Assembly: GCF_004121055.1 (NCBI RefSeq)
Contig: NZ_PYAL01000004.1
Coordinates: forward strand, 372,001-436,000
Source of the DNA: Achromobacter aloeverae
Lineage (GTDB): Bacteria > Pseudomonadota > Gammaproteobacteria > Burkholderiales > Burkholderiaceae_B
Direction: 5' to 3'
DNA: 64,000 bases
How positions within the stretch are numbered: position 1 is the stretch's first letter; every line of letters starts with the position of its first letter. Shown piece by piece: positions 51,377 to 59,843 of this stretch. A model generated the notes under the pieces. That model saw nothing but the letters and a program-made list of their open reading frames with translations, made no database searches and was not told where the DNA came from. The position numbers and the translations under genes are program-made.

Positions 51377-52204
51377 TTGGAACCGGTGCTTCACGTAGAG
51401 GGCTTGCGGGTCGGCTTCCACGGCGCGGCCGGATGGACCGACGTGCTCCACGACGTCGGCTTTCGCGTCGACCCGGGCCGTACGCTGTGCATCGTGGGCG
51501 AGAGCGGCAGCGGCAAGAGCATCACCTGCCAGGCCATACTGGGCATCCTCGCGCGCAACGGGCGGCAGACGGGCGGGCGCATCCTGTTCCAGGGACGCGA
51601 TCTTGCCGCGCTGCCCGAGCGGGAACTCCAGCGCGTGCGCGGCGGCGAGATCGGCATGGTGTTCCAGGACCCGCTGGGATCGCTGAACCCGGTCCACACC
51701 GTAGGCAGGCAACTGACCGAAGTGCTGGCGCTGCACACGGACCTGCCGGCCGCGCGGCGCGCCGCGCGTGCGCTTGAATTGCTGGAGATGGTGGGTATCC
51801 CGGAGCCCAGGCAGCGGTTGGCTTCCTATGTGCATCAGTTCTCCGGCGGCATGGCGCAACGGGTCATGATCGCCATGGCGCTGGCCTGCGGCCCGCGGCT
51901 GCTTATCGCGGATGAGCCCACCACCGCGCTCGACGTGACCATACAGGCCCAGATCCTGGACCTGCTCAATCGCCTGAAGACGCAATTGGGCATGGCCATG
52001 CTGTTCATCACGCACGACCTGGGCGTGGTGGCGGAAATGGCGGACGACGTCGTGGTCATGCGCCACGGGCGCGTGGTCGAGTCCGCCACCGCGGCCGCGC
52101 TGTTCGCCAGTCCGGCCGAGGCCTACACCCGTGAACTGCTGGATGCCATGCCGCGCCTGGATGTCCGCGCGCCGGTATATCGGCCCAGGGAGGCCTGGCT
52201 ATGA
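51377..52204 (+). CDS. ABC transporter ATPase (DppD-like)
   Basis: About 275 residues. The start is uncertain: TTG at 51377 or GTG at 51386, both just after the stop of the binding-protein gene; longer readings overlap it out of frame. Walker [10 protein letters not shown]-loop [11 protein letters not shown], signature FSGGMAQR, Walker [13 protein letters not shown] and H-loop THD are all present. The C-terminus ([15 protein letters not shown]) is the oligopeptide-transporter type. Its stop overlaps the ATG of the second ATPase (ATGA). Confidence 0.92.
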   Translation: MEPVLHVEGLRVGFHGAAGWTDVLHDVGFRVDPGRTLCIVGESGSGKSITCQAILGILARNGRQTGGRILFQGRDLAALPERELQRVRGGEIGMVFQDPLGSLNPVHTVGRQLTEVLALHTDLPAARRAARALELLEMVGIPEPRQRLASYVHQFSGGMAQRVMIAMALACGPRLLIADEPTTALDVTIQAQILDLLNRLKTQLGMAMLFITHDLGVVAEMADDVVVMRHGRVVESATAAALFASPAEAYTRELLDAMPRLDVRAPVYRPREAWL

Positions 52205-53214
52205 CTCAACCCGACCATGACGATGGCGGCGACCTGCTGGAGGTGAGCGCGCTGCGGCGCTATTTCGACGGGCGCCGCGCCTGGCTGGGGCGACCTCGCA
52301 GGATCCATGCCGTCGAGAACGTATCGTTCAACCTGCGCATCGGCGAGACCCTGGGCCTGGTCGGCGAAAGCGGCTGCGGCAAATCCACCACCGGCCGCAT
52401 GATCGTGGGCCTGGACCGGCCCACGGCGGGCGCGATCCGGTTCAAGGGGCAGGACCTGGTATCCCTGTCCGCCGCGCAGTGGCGCGCCAAGCGGGCCGAA
52501 GTCCAGATCGTTTTCCAGAATCCGCTGTCGTCGCTGGATCCACGCCTGCCCATAGGGCGGCAGATACGCGAGCCGCTGGACCTGCACGATATCGGTGCGC
52601 CCGGCGAGCGCGATGCCGAGGTGGCCGAGCTCATGCGGGCGGTATCGCTGCCGGCCGCGCTGGCGGACCGCTATCCCCACCAGATCAGCGGGGGCCAGGC
52701 CCAGCGCGTGGTGATCGCGCGGGCGCTGGCGCTCAAGCCCAGCCTGATCGTTTGCGACGAGCCGGTGTCCGCGCTGGACGTGTCGGTGCAGGCCACGGTC
52801 ATCGCCTTGCTGGAACACCTGCAGCAGGAATACGGCATCGCCTACCTCTTCATCTCGCACGACCTGCGCGTCGTCCGGCGCCTGTCGCACCGCGTCGCCG
52901 TCATGTACCTGGGACAGATCGTGGAGGAGGGCTGGACCGACGACGTGTACGAGCAGCCCTTGCACCCCTATACCCGCGCGCTGCTTTCGGCGATCCCCGA
53001 CGTTTCGAAGGGGCCCGGCCAAGGCGCGGGGCAGCGCGTCGTCCTCAAGGGCGAACCGCCCAGTCCCGCGCATCCGCCCAGCGGTTGCCATTTTCATACC
53101 CGCTGTCCGTACGTGCTGCGCCGTTGCCTGGGCGAGGCGCCCCAGTTGCGCGTCATCGATGGCATCCACGCCGTGCGTTGCCACTACGCGGAGCAAATCA
53201 AGGAACTTCGATGA
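52201..53214 (+). CDS. ABC transporter ATPase (DppF-like)
   Basis: 337 residues. Walker A GESGCGKS, Q-loop VFQNPLSSLDP, signature ISGGQAQR, Walker B LIVCDEPVSALD, H-loop SHD. The C-terminal oligo_HPY extension has the Cys motif CHFHTRCPYVLRRC typical of DppF/OppF, which binds an iron-sulfur cluster in some members. ATGA overlap with the upstream ATPase and with the downstream phosphodiesterase start, so all three are translationally coupled. Confidence 0.93.
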   Translation: MTQPDHDDGGDLLEVSALRRYFDGRRAWLGRPRRIHAVENVSFNLRIGETLGLVGESGCGKSTTGRMIVGLDRPTAGAIRFKGQDLVSLSAAQWRAKRAEVQIVFQNPLSSLDPRLPIGRQIREPLDLHDIGAPGERDAEVAELMRAVSLPAALADRYPHQISGGQAQRVVIARALALKPSLIVCDEPVSALDVSVQATVIALLEHLQQEYGIAYLFISHDLRVVRRLSHRVAVMYLGQIVEEGWTDDVYEQPLHPYTRALLSAIPDVSKGPGQGAGQRVVLKGEPPSPAHPPSGCHFHTRCPYVLRRCLGEAPQLRVIDGIHAVRCHYAEQIKELR

Positions 53215-53960
53215 ATCGTCCCCTCGTCATTGCCCATCGGGGATATTCCTCGCGTTATGTTGAAAACACCCAGAGCGCCTACCAGGGCGCCATCGATATC
53301 GGCGCGGACATCGTCGAAAGCGATGCGCGCCTGACCCGGGATGGGCGGGTGTACGCCTGTCACGACGCCGACCTCGCGCGCATCGCCGCTAACGGCGACG
53401 CGCGTGCGCTTGCCGACCTGGACGCGGCCGCCCTGGACGCCGTCGTCCTGCTGCGCAACGAACGCCTGTCGCCCTTGCCGCTGACGCTGGCGCGGATCTC
53501 GCCGCGCCGGCCGGTGCTGATCGACGTGAAGACCCCCGACCAGCCGCTGATAGAGGCGGTGGTGCGGGACGTCATGGCGGCGGACGCCGTCGATCGCGTC
53601 TGGGTCGGCGTGCGCGATGTGGCGCAACTGCGCAGGGCGCTCATGCTGGCGCCGCGGCTGAAAATGCTCGCTTTCCTGCCGGATTACGCGCGCGCGGACG
53701 AGTTCGAGCAGGCGGGTGCGCAGGCTTTCCGCGTGTGGGAGGGCGAGGCGGCGCAACCGGCCGCGGCGCGCGTGCTGCGGGACAAGCCGACCTGGATCAC
53801 CATGGGCGGCAAGGGAACGCCGTGCGAGGTCGGCGACACCACGCCGTCGCGTTTGGCGCGGATACTGGATTTGCTGCCGCGGGGCGTGCTGGTGAATGAT
53901 CCCGCGCTCCTGCTCGCCCCGGGGGGCGCCAGTCCGTCTTCGACCTCTCACTCCTCGTAG
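53211..53960 (+). CDS. Glycerophosphodiester phosphodiesterase (cytosolic)
   Basis: 249 residues from the ATG at 53211, overlapping the upstream ATPase stop. GDPD hallmarks: IAHRGYSSRYVENTQSAYQGAIDIGADIVESDARLTRDGRVYACHD, with His9/Arg10, Glu18-Asn19, the metal ligands Glu36 and Asp38 and the second catalytic His51. It hydrolyses glycerophosphodiesters to glycerol-3-phosphate and an alcohol. No signal peptide, so it acts on substrate already imported, probably by the transporter whose genes surround it. Confidence 0.92.
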   Translation: MNRPLVIAHRGYSSRYVENTQSAYQGAIDIGADIVESDARLTRDGRVYACHDADLARIAANGDARALADLDAAALDAVVLLRNERLSPLPLTLARISPRRPVLIDVKTPDQPLIEAVVRDVMAADAVDRVWVGVRDVAQLRRALMLAPRLKMLAFLPDYARADEFEQAGAQAFRVWEGEAAQPAAARVLRDKPTWITMGGKGTPCEVGDTTPSRLARILDLLPRGVLVNDPALLLAPGGASPSSTSHSS

Positions 53961-53969
53961 GGGCGCGGC

Positions 53970-54902
53970 ATGGACACGCGAACATTGGCGCGCAAGCTGC
54001 TGCGGGGCTTCCTGACAGTGTGGGTCGTGGTCACGTTCACCTTCGTGGCCTTGAACCTGTCGGGCGACCCCATCGAGGCCCTGGTCGGCGACCAGGCCTC
54101 GCCGGAGGTGGTGCAGCAATACCGGCAGAAATTCGGCCTGGACCGTCCGCTGTGGGAGCAATACGTTTCCTACCTGGGCAACCTGGTGCAGGGCGATTTC
54201 GGCCTGTCGCTGTCCGACCAGAAGCCGGCCTCCGAATTGATAGGCGCGGCGCTGCCCTATACCTTGCGCTTGGGATTCACCGCGTTCGGGCTGGGCCTGG
54301 CCGCCGGGCTGGCCCTGGGCATCGTCGCCGCGCTGCACCGCAATCGTCCCGTCGACCGCTTCGTCATGAGCTTCGCGGTGCTCGGTTTCAGCCTGCCCAA
54401 TTTTTTCCTGGGCATCCTGTTGATATTGCTGTTCGCGCTGCGCTGGCGCCTGCTGCCCAGCGCGGGCGCGGACACGCCCTGGCACCTGGTGCTGCCGGCG
54501 ATCACGCTGGGCACGCACTTCGCCGGAGTGTTCGCACGCTTCACGCGATCGGCCATGCTGGAAGTGCTCAACCGCCAGTACATGGTGGCTGCGCGAGCCA
54601 AGGGCGTGCCGGCCGCGCGCCGCACGCTCTGGCACGCATTGCCCAATGCGGCCATCCCCATCATCACCATCGTCGGCCTGAAGCTGGGCGACCTGGTCGC
54701 GGGCTCCATCATCGTGGAGACGGTGTTCGGCTGGCCCGGCGTCGGCCGCCTGTTGATCGGCGCGGTCACGTCGCGGGACTTTGCCGTGGTGCAGGCCATC
54801 CTGATCCTGACGGCGGTCACCATGGTGCTGGCCAACCTGGCGGTGGACTTCGTCTACACACTGGTCGACCCGCGCATGCGGTCGGCGCGCAAGGAGGAAT
54901 AG
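53970..54902 (+). CDS. ABC transporter permease (DppB-like)
   Basis: 310 residues with six membrane helices. It starts with the typical short cytosolic tail then LLRGFLTVWVVVTFTFVALNLSGDPIEALVGDQASPE, and contains the EAA-like coupling loop (YMVAARAKGVPAARRTLWHALPNAAIPIITIVGLKLGDLVAGSIIVETVFGWPGVGRLL), characteristic of dipeptide/oligopeptide permeases. It starts 9 bp after the phosphodiesterase gene. Confidence 0.93.
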   Translation: MDTRTLARKLLRGFLTVWVVVTFTFVALNLSGDPIEALVGDQASPEVVQQYRQKFGLDRPLWEQYVSYLGNLVQGDFGLSLSDQKPASELIGAALPYTLRLGFTAFGLGLAAGLALGIVAALHRNRPVDRFVMSFAVLGFSLPNFFLGILLILLFALRWRLLPSAGADTPWHLVLPAITLGTHFAGVFARFTRSAMLEVLNRQYMVAARAKGVPAARRTLWHALPNAAIPIITIVGLKLGDLVAGSIIVETVFGWPGVGRLLIGAVTSRDFAVVQAILILTAVTMVLANLAVDFVYTLVDPRMRSARKEE

Positions 54903-54906
54903 GGAT

Positions 54907-55818
54907 ATGTCGCTGATCCTGCCGCGCCGCTGGAGAAAGCCAGCGGATCCGCGCCCCGAATTTGGCTCTGGATCTCGCCCGGAATTCCGTCCCGAACGGC
55001 GCTACCCGGCCCTGGTCGTCCTGGCCTTGGCCTTCATCGCCATCCTGCTGTGCGCGGCCTGCCTGGCCGATGTCCTGGCGCCATACGATTACCGCACGCA
55101 AGCCTTGCGCATGCGGTTGGCGCCGCCTTTTTTCCTGGGCGGCACGAGCGCGCATTGGCTGGGCACCGACGAATTGGGGCGCGATATCCTCAGCCGCCTG
55201 CTCTATGCGATCCGATTCAGCATCCTGGTGGCGCTGGGCGGCACCGCCATCGGCGCCGCCGTAGGCACCCTGCTGGGCTTTCTTGCCGCGCATTTCCGCG
55301 GCTGGGTCGAAGAGGCCATCATGATGCTGGCCGACGTACAGGCCTCGCTGCCTTTCATATTGATCGCGCTGGCGCTGATCGCGGTCTTCGGCGGCAGCTT
55401 CGCGCTGTTCATCCTGATCATGGGCTTCTATGGATGGGAAGTCTTCGCGCGCCTGACCCGGGGCGTGGTCATCGCCGCGGGCAACCAGGGCTACGCCTTG
55501 GCCGTGACGGCACTGGGCGCGTCGCCCTGGCATCTCTATGCCAGGCACATCCTGCCCAACATCCTCAGCGTGCTGATCGTGCAGTTCACCTTGAACTTCC
55601 CGCAAGTGATCCTGCTGGAGACGTCCCTGAGCTTCCTGGGCCTGGGCATACGGCCGCCCCTGACCAGCCTTGGACAGATGCTCGGCGCCGGCCGCGCCTT
55701 TCTCACCACGGCCTGGTGGATCGCCATCTTCCCGGGCACGATCATTTTCCTTACGACGATGTCGATTTCCATCGTCGGCGACTGGATCCGCGACCGGCTG
55801 GATCCGGCCTTGCGCTAG
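54907..55818 (+). CDS. ABC transporter permease (DppC-like)
   Basis: 303 residues. Basic/Pro-rich cytosolic N-terminus, first membrane helix at about 35-58 (ALVVLALAFIAILLCAACLADVLAP region), then LGTDELGRDILSRLLYAIRFSILVAL and the coupling loop YALAVTALGASPWHLYARHILPNILSVLIVQFTLNFPQVILLETSLSFLGLGI with PPLTSLGQML. It completes the ABC transporter; a terminator follows. Confidence 0.93.
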   Translation: MSLILPRRWRKPADPRPEFGSGSRPEFRPERRYPALVVLALAFIAILLCAACLADVLAPYDYRTQALRMRLAPPFFLGGTSAHWLGTDELGRDILSRLLYAIRFSILVALGGTAIGAAVGTLLGFLAAHFRGWVEEAIMMLADVQASLPFILIALALIAVFGGSFALFILIMGFYGWEVFARLTRGVVIAAGNQGYALAVTALGASPWHLYARHILPNILSVLIVQFTLNFPQVILLETSLSFLGLGIRPPLTSLGQMLGAGRAFLTTAWWIAIFPGTIIFLTTMSISIVGDWIRDRLDPALR

Positions 55819-55864
55819 CGCGTGAGCGGAGTCCGCTAGACCCGGCCGGTCAGTGCCGGCCGAT

Positions 55865-55895
55865 GCCCCCTGCCTGTCTGGCACGGGGCTTTTTT
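55865..55895 (+). terminator. Rho-independent terminator of the ABC-transporter operon
   Basis: Stem GCCCC (55865-55869) / GGGGC (55885-55889), with an inner GCC/GGC pairing, then a run of six T residues, 47 bp after the last permease stop. Confidence 0.85.
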
Positions 55896-56020
55896 CATGG
55901 CCGCATGGTAGCCGACCGGATTCTTTCCCGCGGGAAATGGCGCGCATCCGGACGTTGTCGCGTGCTCCGCGCTCGGCCGTCAACTTCGTAATCAAGCCCA
56001 TTTCGCCCGCGCGGACTTTA

Positions 56021-56050
56021 TTGAATCCAGTTGAATTCAATTGAATTCAT
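56021..56050. repeat. Three direct 10-bp repeats overlapping the FAH-family gene promoter
   Basis: TTGAATCCAG, TTGAATTCAA and TTGAATTCAT lie exactly head to tail (56021, 56031, 56041). One helical turn per copy places them on one face of the DNA. They contain two GAATTC palindromes and overlap the -35 and spacer. Confidence 0.85.
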
Positions 56051-56059
56051 CGATATGAT
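56031..56059 (+). promoter_or_regulatory. Sigma-70 promoter of the FAH-Bug operon
   Basis: TTGAAT (56031-56036), 17-bp spacer, TATGAT (56054-56059). The transcription start would fall near 56066, about 29 bp before the start codon. The 10-bp repeats cover the -35 and spacer, so a repressor bound there would block RNA polymerase. Confidence 0.75.
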
Positions 56060-56094
56060 TCGTCGCTCCGAAACCGACTTTGAGGCGCTATGCC

Positions 56095-57039
56095 ATGAGA
56101 CTCGCCACTTTTTCCGTCCCAGGGGACGGCCACGCTACCCGTGTCGGCGCATTGTGCGAAGACCGCATGCTGGATCTCGTCGAGTGCGCTCGAGCCCTGC
56201 AGCCAAAGCTGCCATTCCCCACGTCGATGCGCGGCTTGCTGGAAACCGGGGAGGACGGCCTGGGTCGGACGCGCGGCCTGCTGAAGGCGGCCGCCAGCGA
56301 CCAGGCCTTGCTGGCCCGGTTTTCCCACGGAGCCGACGCGATCAAGCTGCTGCCGCCGGTGCCGGACGCCGACAAGTTTCTGTGCGTGGGAAAGAACTAC
56401 CGATCCCACCTCGAAGAACTGAAGCGGACGGACCTGATCAAGGAGCTGCCCCAGGAGCCCACGGGCTTTGTCAAGCTGAACTCCTGCCTGGTGGGCCATG
56501 ACAGCGAGGTCGAGCGGCCGGAAAGCGTCGCCAGGCTCGATTACGAGCCCGAACTGGTTTTCGTGATCGGCAAGCGTGTCGAATCAGGCGCTCCGGGGGA
56601 CCCTCTGGACTACATCGCCGGCATTACGCTGCTCAACGACCTCACGTGCCGGGATACCCAGAAGAAGGAAGTGGCCTCCGGAACCCGATTCTGGACGTCC
56701 AAGAATGCGCCCGGCTTCGGGCCCATGGGGCCTTGCATCATCACGATGGATGAAGTGCCCGACCCCTATGACCTCTGGGTGACATGCAGCGTGAATGGCG
56801 AGCTTCGCATGCGGGTCAATACTGTCGACCAGATCTGGAAGCTGGGCGACATCCTCAAGCATTTCTCCCGCTTGCTCGCGCTCCAGCCCGGCGACATGTT
56901 CTCGACGGGAGCGCCTGGCGGCGTGGCGGTGGGCAAGGCAAACGCGGAAGCCCTGTTCCTGCGCCCTGGTGACATCGTCGAGTGCGGTTTCGAAGCACCC
57001 GCGATGACATTGCGAACGAAGATCGTCGCGCCGCGTTGA
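56095..57039 (+). CDS. Fumarylacetoacetate hydrolase (FAH) family protein
   Basis: 314 residues from the ATG at 56095; the TTG 15 bp upstream is a weaker alternative. FAH-fold hallmarks: KFLCVGKNYRSHLEELKR, metal ligands in LDYEPELVFVIGK (Glu-x-Glu) and Asp in TLLNDLTCRDTQKKE, GPMGPCIITMDEVPDP and FSTGAPGGVAVGK. Members hydrolyse or hydrate 2-oxo/1,3-dicarbonyl acids (acylpyruvases, 2-oxo-hydratases, sugar-acid lyases). Linked to a Bug receptor and a GntR regulator, so probably part of degradation of an imported organic acid. Confidence 0.88.
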   Translation: MRLATFSVPGDGHATRVGALCEDRMLDLVECARALQPKLPFPTSMRGLLETGEDGLGRTRGLLKAAASDQALLARFSHGADAIKLLPPVPDADKFLCVGKNYRSHLEELKRTDLIKELPQEPTGFVKLNSCLVGHDSEVERPESVARLDYEPELVFVIGKRVESGAPGDPLDYIAGITLLNDLTCRDTQKKEVASGTRFWTSKNAPGFGPMGPCIITMDEVPDPYDLWVTCSVNGELRMRVNTVDQIWKLGDILKHFSRLLALQPGDMFSTGAPGGVAVGKANAEALFLRPGDIVECGFEAPAMTLRTKIVAPR

Positions 57040-57120
57040 GCGGTTTTCCTGGCCGGCCTCGAATGGGGCCGCGCTTGAGCCCCTCGCACCAAGCCGCCCC
57101 GTGAGCGGAGAGGAGACACC

Positions 57121-58116
57121 TTGAATACCCCCGAATGCAAGCTCGCGACACGCGGGCAGGATTCCCCTGCACGCCGCCGCGCCGTAAGCGCACTCCTGTC
57201 GCTGCCATGGATGCTTGCCCTGTCGCGCGCGCAGGCGCAGATGGGCGCATTCCCCGGCCGTACCGTAACCATCGTCGTTCCATTTCCGCCGGGAGGCGGG
57301 GCCGATACCCTAGGCCGCATACTGGGTGTGTATCTCGGCAATGCCTGGAAAACGTCCGTCATCGTGGACAACCGCGCGGGCGCCAGCGGTCACATCGGCG
57401 CAAATTTCGTCTCGCGCGCCAAGCCTGACGGCTATACCTTGCTGATGAGCTCGACCGCATCGCTGGACAGGAAAAACGTCTCGCAGTTCGCGCCCATCGC
57501 CCTGGTGTCGGCGTCGGCCTACGTCATCGTCGTCAATGTGAAACTGGGCGTGACCAACATCGGGGAACTGATCGCGAAGGCCAAGGGTGCGCCCGGTCGC
57601 CTGACCTTTGGTTCGTCGGGCGCGGGCGCCGCATCGCATTTGACGGTGGAGTTGTTCAAGCAGGCGGCCGGCGTCGACATGATGCATGTGCCTTATAAAG
57701 GAACGGGGCAGGCTGTCACCGATTTGTTGAGCGGCACCGTGGACGTGATGTTCGCGCCCGGCGAGACGGTGATGCCCTATGTACAGAGCGGCATGTTGAA
57801 GGCCTTGGCCGTCACGGGCGCGAAGCGAGCCGAGGCGTTTCCTGACCTGCCCACCGTGGCCGAGGCTGGCGTGCCGGGCTATGCCGCGGTCGGCTGGTTC
57901 GGGCTGCTGGCGCCGGCGGCGACACTGCCGGAGGTGGTCGCCAGGATCAACGCGGACGTCAACGCTGCGTTGAACGATCCCGGCATCGTCGAAAAGATGA
58001 GGGCGCATGGCGCTGAGCCATCGCCCATGACGCCCGATCAGTTCGGTCGCTTCATCAAGGACGAAGTCGCCAAGTGGGCCCAACTGACCGATAAACTTGG
58101 CATTACCCTGGGGTAG
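57121..58116 (+). CDS. Bug-family periplasmic solute receptor
   Basis: 331 residues from a TTG start with a good RBS (GAGAGGAGA). The signal peptide carries Arg-Arg-Arg before the hydrophobic core (ARRRAVSALLSLPWMLALSRAQAQ), possibly Tat-like. The mature part shows FPGRTVTIVVPFPPGGGADTLGRILG, DNRAGASGHIGANFVSRAKPDGYTLLM and HVPYKGTGQAVTDLLSGTVDV, the Bug signature. Downstream of and probably co-transcribed with the FAH-family hydrolase gene. No membrane transporter genes adjoin it. Confidence 0.9.
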   Translation: MNTPECKLATRGQDSPARRRAVSALLSLPWMLALSRAQAQMGAFPGRTVTIVVPFPPGGGADTLGRILGVYLGNAWKTSVIVDNRAGASGHIGANFVSRAKPDGYTLLMSSTASLDRKNVSQFAPIALVSASAYVIVVNVKLGVTNIGELIAKAKGAPGRLTFGSSGAGAASHLTVELFKQAAGVDMMHVPYKGTGQAVTDLLSGTVDVMFAPGETVMPYVQSGMLKALAVTGAKRAEAFPDLPTVAEAGVPGYAAVGWFGLLAPAATLPEVVARINADVNAALNDPGIVEKMRAHGAEPSPMTPDQFGRFIKDEVAKWAQLTDKLGITLG

Positions 58117-58144
58117 GCGCGCATGGCGGCGGCTCGCTGGCTTT

Positions 58145-58816
58145 TCAGGTCGGCGGCTGTTGCCTGCCAAGCAGGTACTTGATGTGGACCCGCTGGCCTT
58201 CGGCAAGGTGCCGGGCGATGAGTTTCTCGGCACCATTGGCATCCCGCGCAGCAATGCATTCGACAAGATCGACATGCTCCGCATACGCCGTCTTGAGCCG
58301 ATCTGGATTGTTTGCCGTAGCGGGGCCGAGCAGGATCATGGATGTCTGCAGCGCGTTCAGCGTGCTGATCACATAACGGTTGTGCGCGGTTCGATAGACG
58401 GCTTCGTGGAAGCGGCGGTTGTGCCGGGCGCGCTCGATGGCGTTGTCCAATATCGACTGCTCGAAGACGACCATCTCCTTCAGCACGGCGATTTCTGCGT
58501 CGGTCGCGTTCCGCGCGGCCATCGCCGCGGCAGCGGGCTCCAGCATCATGCGAACCGCGTACAACTCATTAACCATTTGATGATCGAGTTGCGCAACCAC
58601 CCGCCCCAGATAGGGCTGATGCACGATGAGGCCATCGGTTTCCAGCCACGCGATGGCTTCGCGCACCGGCGTGCGGCTGATGCTCAACTGGTCGGCCAGT
58701 CCATTGACGCTGATACGGTCGCCCGGCGCAAGCACACCGGTCTCGATCGCTTCGCGCAACTGCCGATACGCGGTCTGGCCCATGGATTCGGGCTTCTTGT
58801 CGGGAGCGAGAGGCAT
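58145..58816 (-). CDS. GntR-family regulator (FCD type)
   Basis: 223 residues. Winged helix (about 12-72: TGVLAPGDRISVNGLADQLSISRTPVREAIAWLETDGLIV) and an FCD ligand domain (ELYAVRMMLEPAAAAMAARN, NRRFHEAVYRTAHNRYVISTLNAL, AEHVDLVECIAARD with His/Asp metal-type residues). Convergent with the FAH-Bug operon, 28 bp from its end, and probably its regulator acting at the 10-bp repeats 2 kb away; the link is by proximity only. Confidence 0.87.
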   Translation of the reverse strand: MPLAPDKKPESMGQTAYRQLREAIETGVLAPGDRISVNGLADQLSISRTPVREAIAWLETDGLIVHQPYLGRVVAQLDHQMVNELYAVRMMLEPAAAAMAARNATDAEIAVLKEMVVFEQSILDNAIERARHNRRFHEAVYRTAHNRYVISTLNALQTSMILLGPATANNPDRLKTAYAEHVDLVECIAARDANGAEKLIARHLAEGQRVHIKYLLGRQQPPT

Positions 58817-58909
58817 GAAAAAGGGTGCGCAAAGCGAGGGTGCGGAAGCCAGGAATTATACGTCATGGCTTTGCGCCGGGGCAGGCGCGGGCCGAGGGGC
58901 AGGCCTCTA

Positions 58910-59605
58910 TCAGGACTTGGCGCCGCCCTTCACGTCGCACAAATAGCTGGTGACCATCTCCGCCACGTGCTTGACCCGGTTGGCGACCCTTTCCTTCGCG
59001 CCCAGGTCCACGTCCAGCACGTACGACAAGGTATAGCGGTTCGACAGCGAGTAGGATCCGAGGCCGGAGATGGAGACGTAGAGATCTATCCAGTCCGCGT
59101 CCTGCCGGAACACCCCTTTCCGCTTGCCCTGTTCGAGGATGTCGTGCAGCGCGTTGCGCAGCGGATTGAACATCTCCGGGATGATCCTGGACTTCCTGAT
59201 GTGCGCGGCCTTGTGCAGGTTTTCGGTCGAGAGCAGCTGTATGAAGTCCGGCTGGTCGATGAAGTGCTGGACCGTCTTCACCACCAGTTCGCGCATGTCG
59301 GCCACCGGGTCCTCGCCCGACAGCGATAGTTCGTTCTGTCGTTCGCGCATCGCGCCGTAGGCCCGTTCCATCACCTCGATGAAAAGCGCTTCCTTGCTGG
59401 CGAAGTAGTGATAGACCAGGTTCTTGCTGATCTTGCAGCGGGCCACGATGGCGTCTATGCGCGCGCCGTCATAACCACGGGTAGCGAACTCCTTGCTGGC
59501 GACCGCCAGGATGCGCTCGCGCGTCGCCGCGGCATTGCGCGTGCGGCGCGCGCCATCCTTGTCCGGATGGCCGGTGGCGGCGGGTTTGGTTTTGTCTTTG
59601 CTCAT
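58910..59605 (-). CDS. TetR-family regulator
   Basis: 231 residues. N-terminal HTH (about 25-72: TRERILAVASKEFATRGYDGARIDAIVARCKISKNLVYHYFASKEALFIEVMERAY) after a basic, Lys/Arg-rich tail; the C-terminal helical ligand domain matches the TetR_C_7/HTH-type regulators of catabolic genes (ELVVKTVQHFIDQPDFIQLLSTENLHKAAHIRKS). Divergent from the hydantoinase genes, which it probably controls. The intergenic DNA has repeated GGTTA motifs. Confidence 0.9.
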   Translation of the reverse strand: MSKDKTKPAATGHPDKDGARRTRNAAATRERILAVASKEFATRGYDGARIDAIVARCKISKNLVYHYFASKEALFIEVMERAYGAMRERQNELSLSGEDPVADMRELVVKTVQHFIDQPDFIQLLSTENLHKAAHIRKSRIIPEMFNPLRNALHDILEQGKRKGVFRQDADWIDLYVSISGLGSYSLSNRYTLSYVLDVDLGAKERVANRVKHVAEMVTSYLCDVKGGAKS

Positions 59606-59723
59606 CTCGATTTCTCATGGCGAGTGTACATGCCGGACCTGCCCGACCTGCTGTAAACCCTGATGCCGCTGTCCTTGACAGGACTCGCGCGGATTCCATA
59701 TCGTACTCCTTATTGTACTTACT

Positions 59724-59763
59724 GGTTAGTTAGTTAAGTGCTTGGTTAACTGGCCGGTTAGCG
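59724..59763. promoter_or_regulatory. Cluster of GGTTA/GTTAA motifs in the tetR-hyuA intergenic region
   Basis: Within 40 bp GGTTA occurs three times and GTTAA or GTTAG several more, including CTGGTTAG and CCGGTTAG at the two ends. A possible TetR operator zone; no single clean palindrome stands out. Confidence 0.35.
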
Positions 59764-59843
59764 GCTTGTTCAATGGCCCGTGATGGGCCGATCCGTAGGC
59801 TGGTTCACCTGTACGCCAGGCGCGGCGCGCGTGGCACGGAGAG

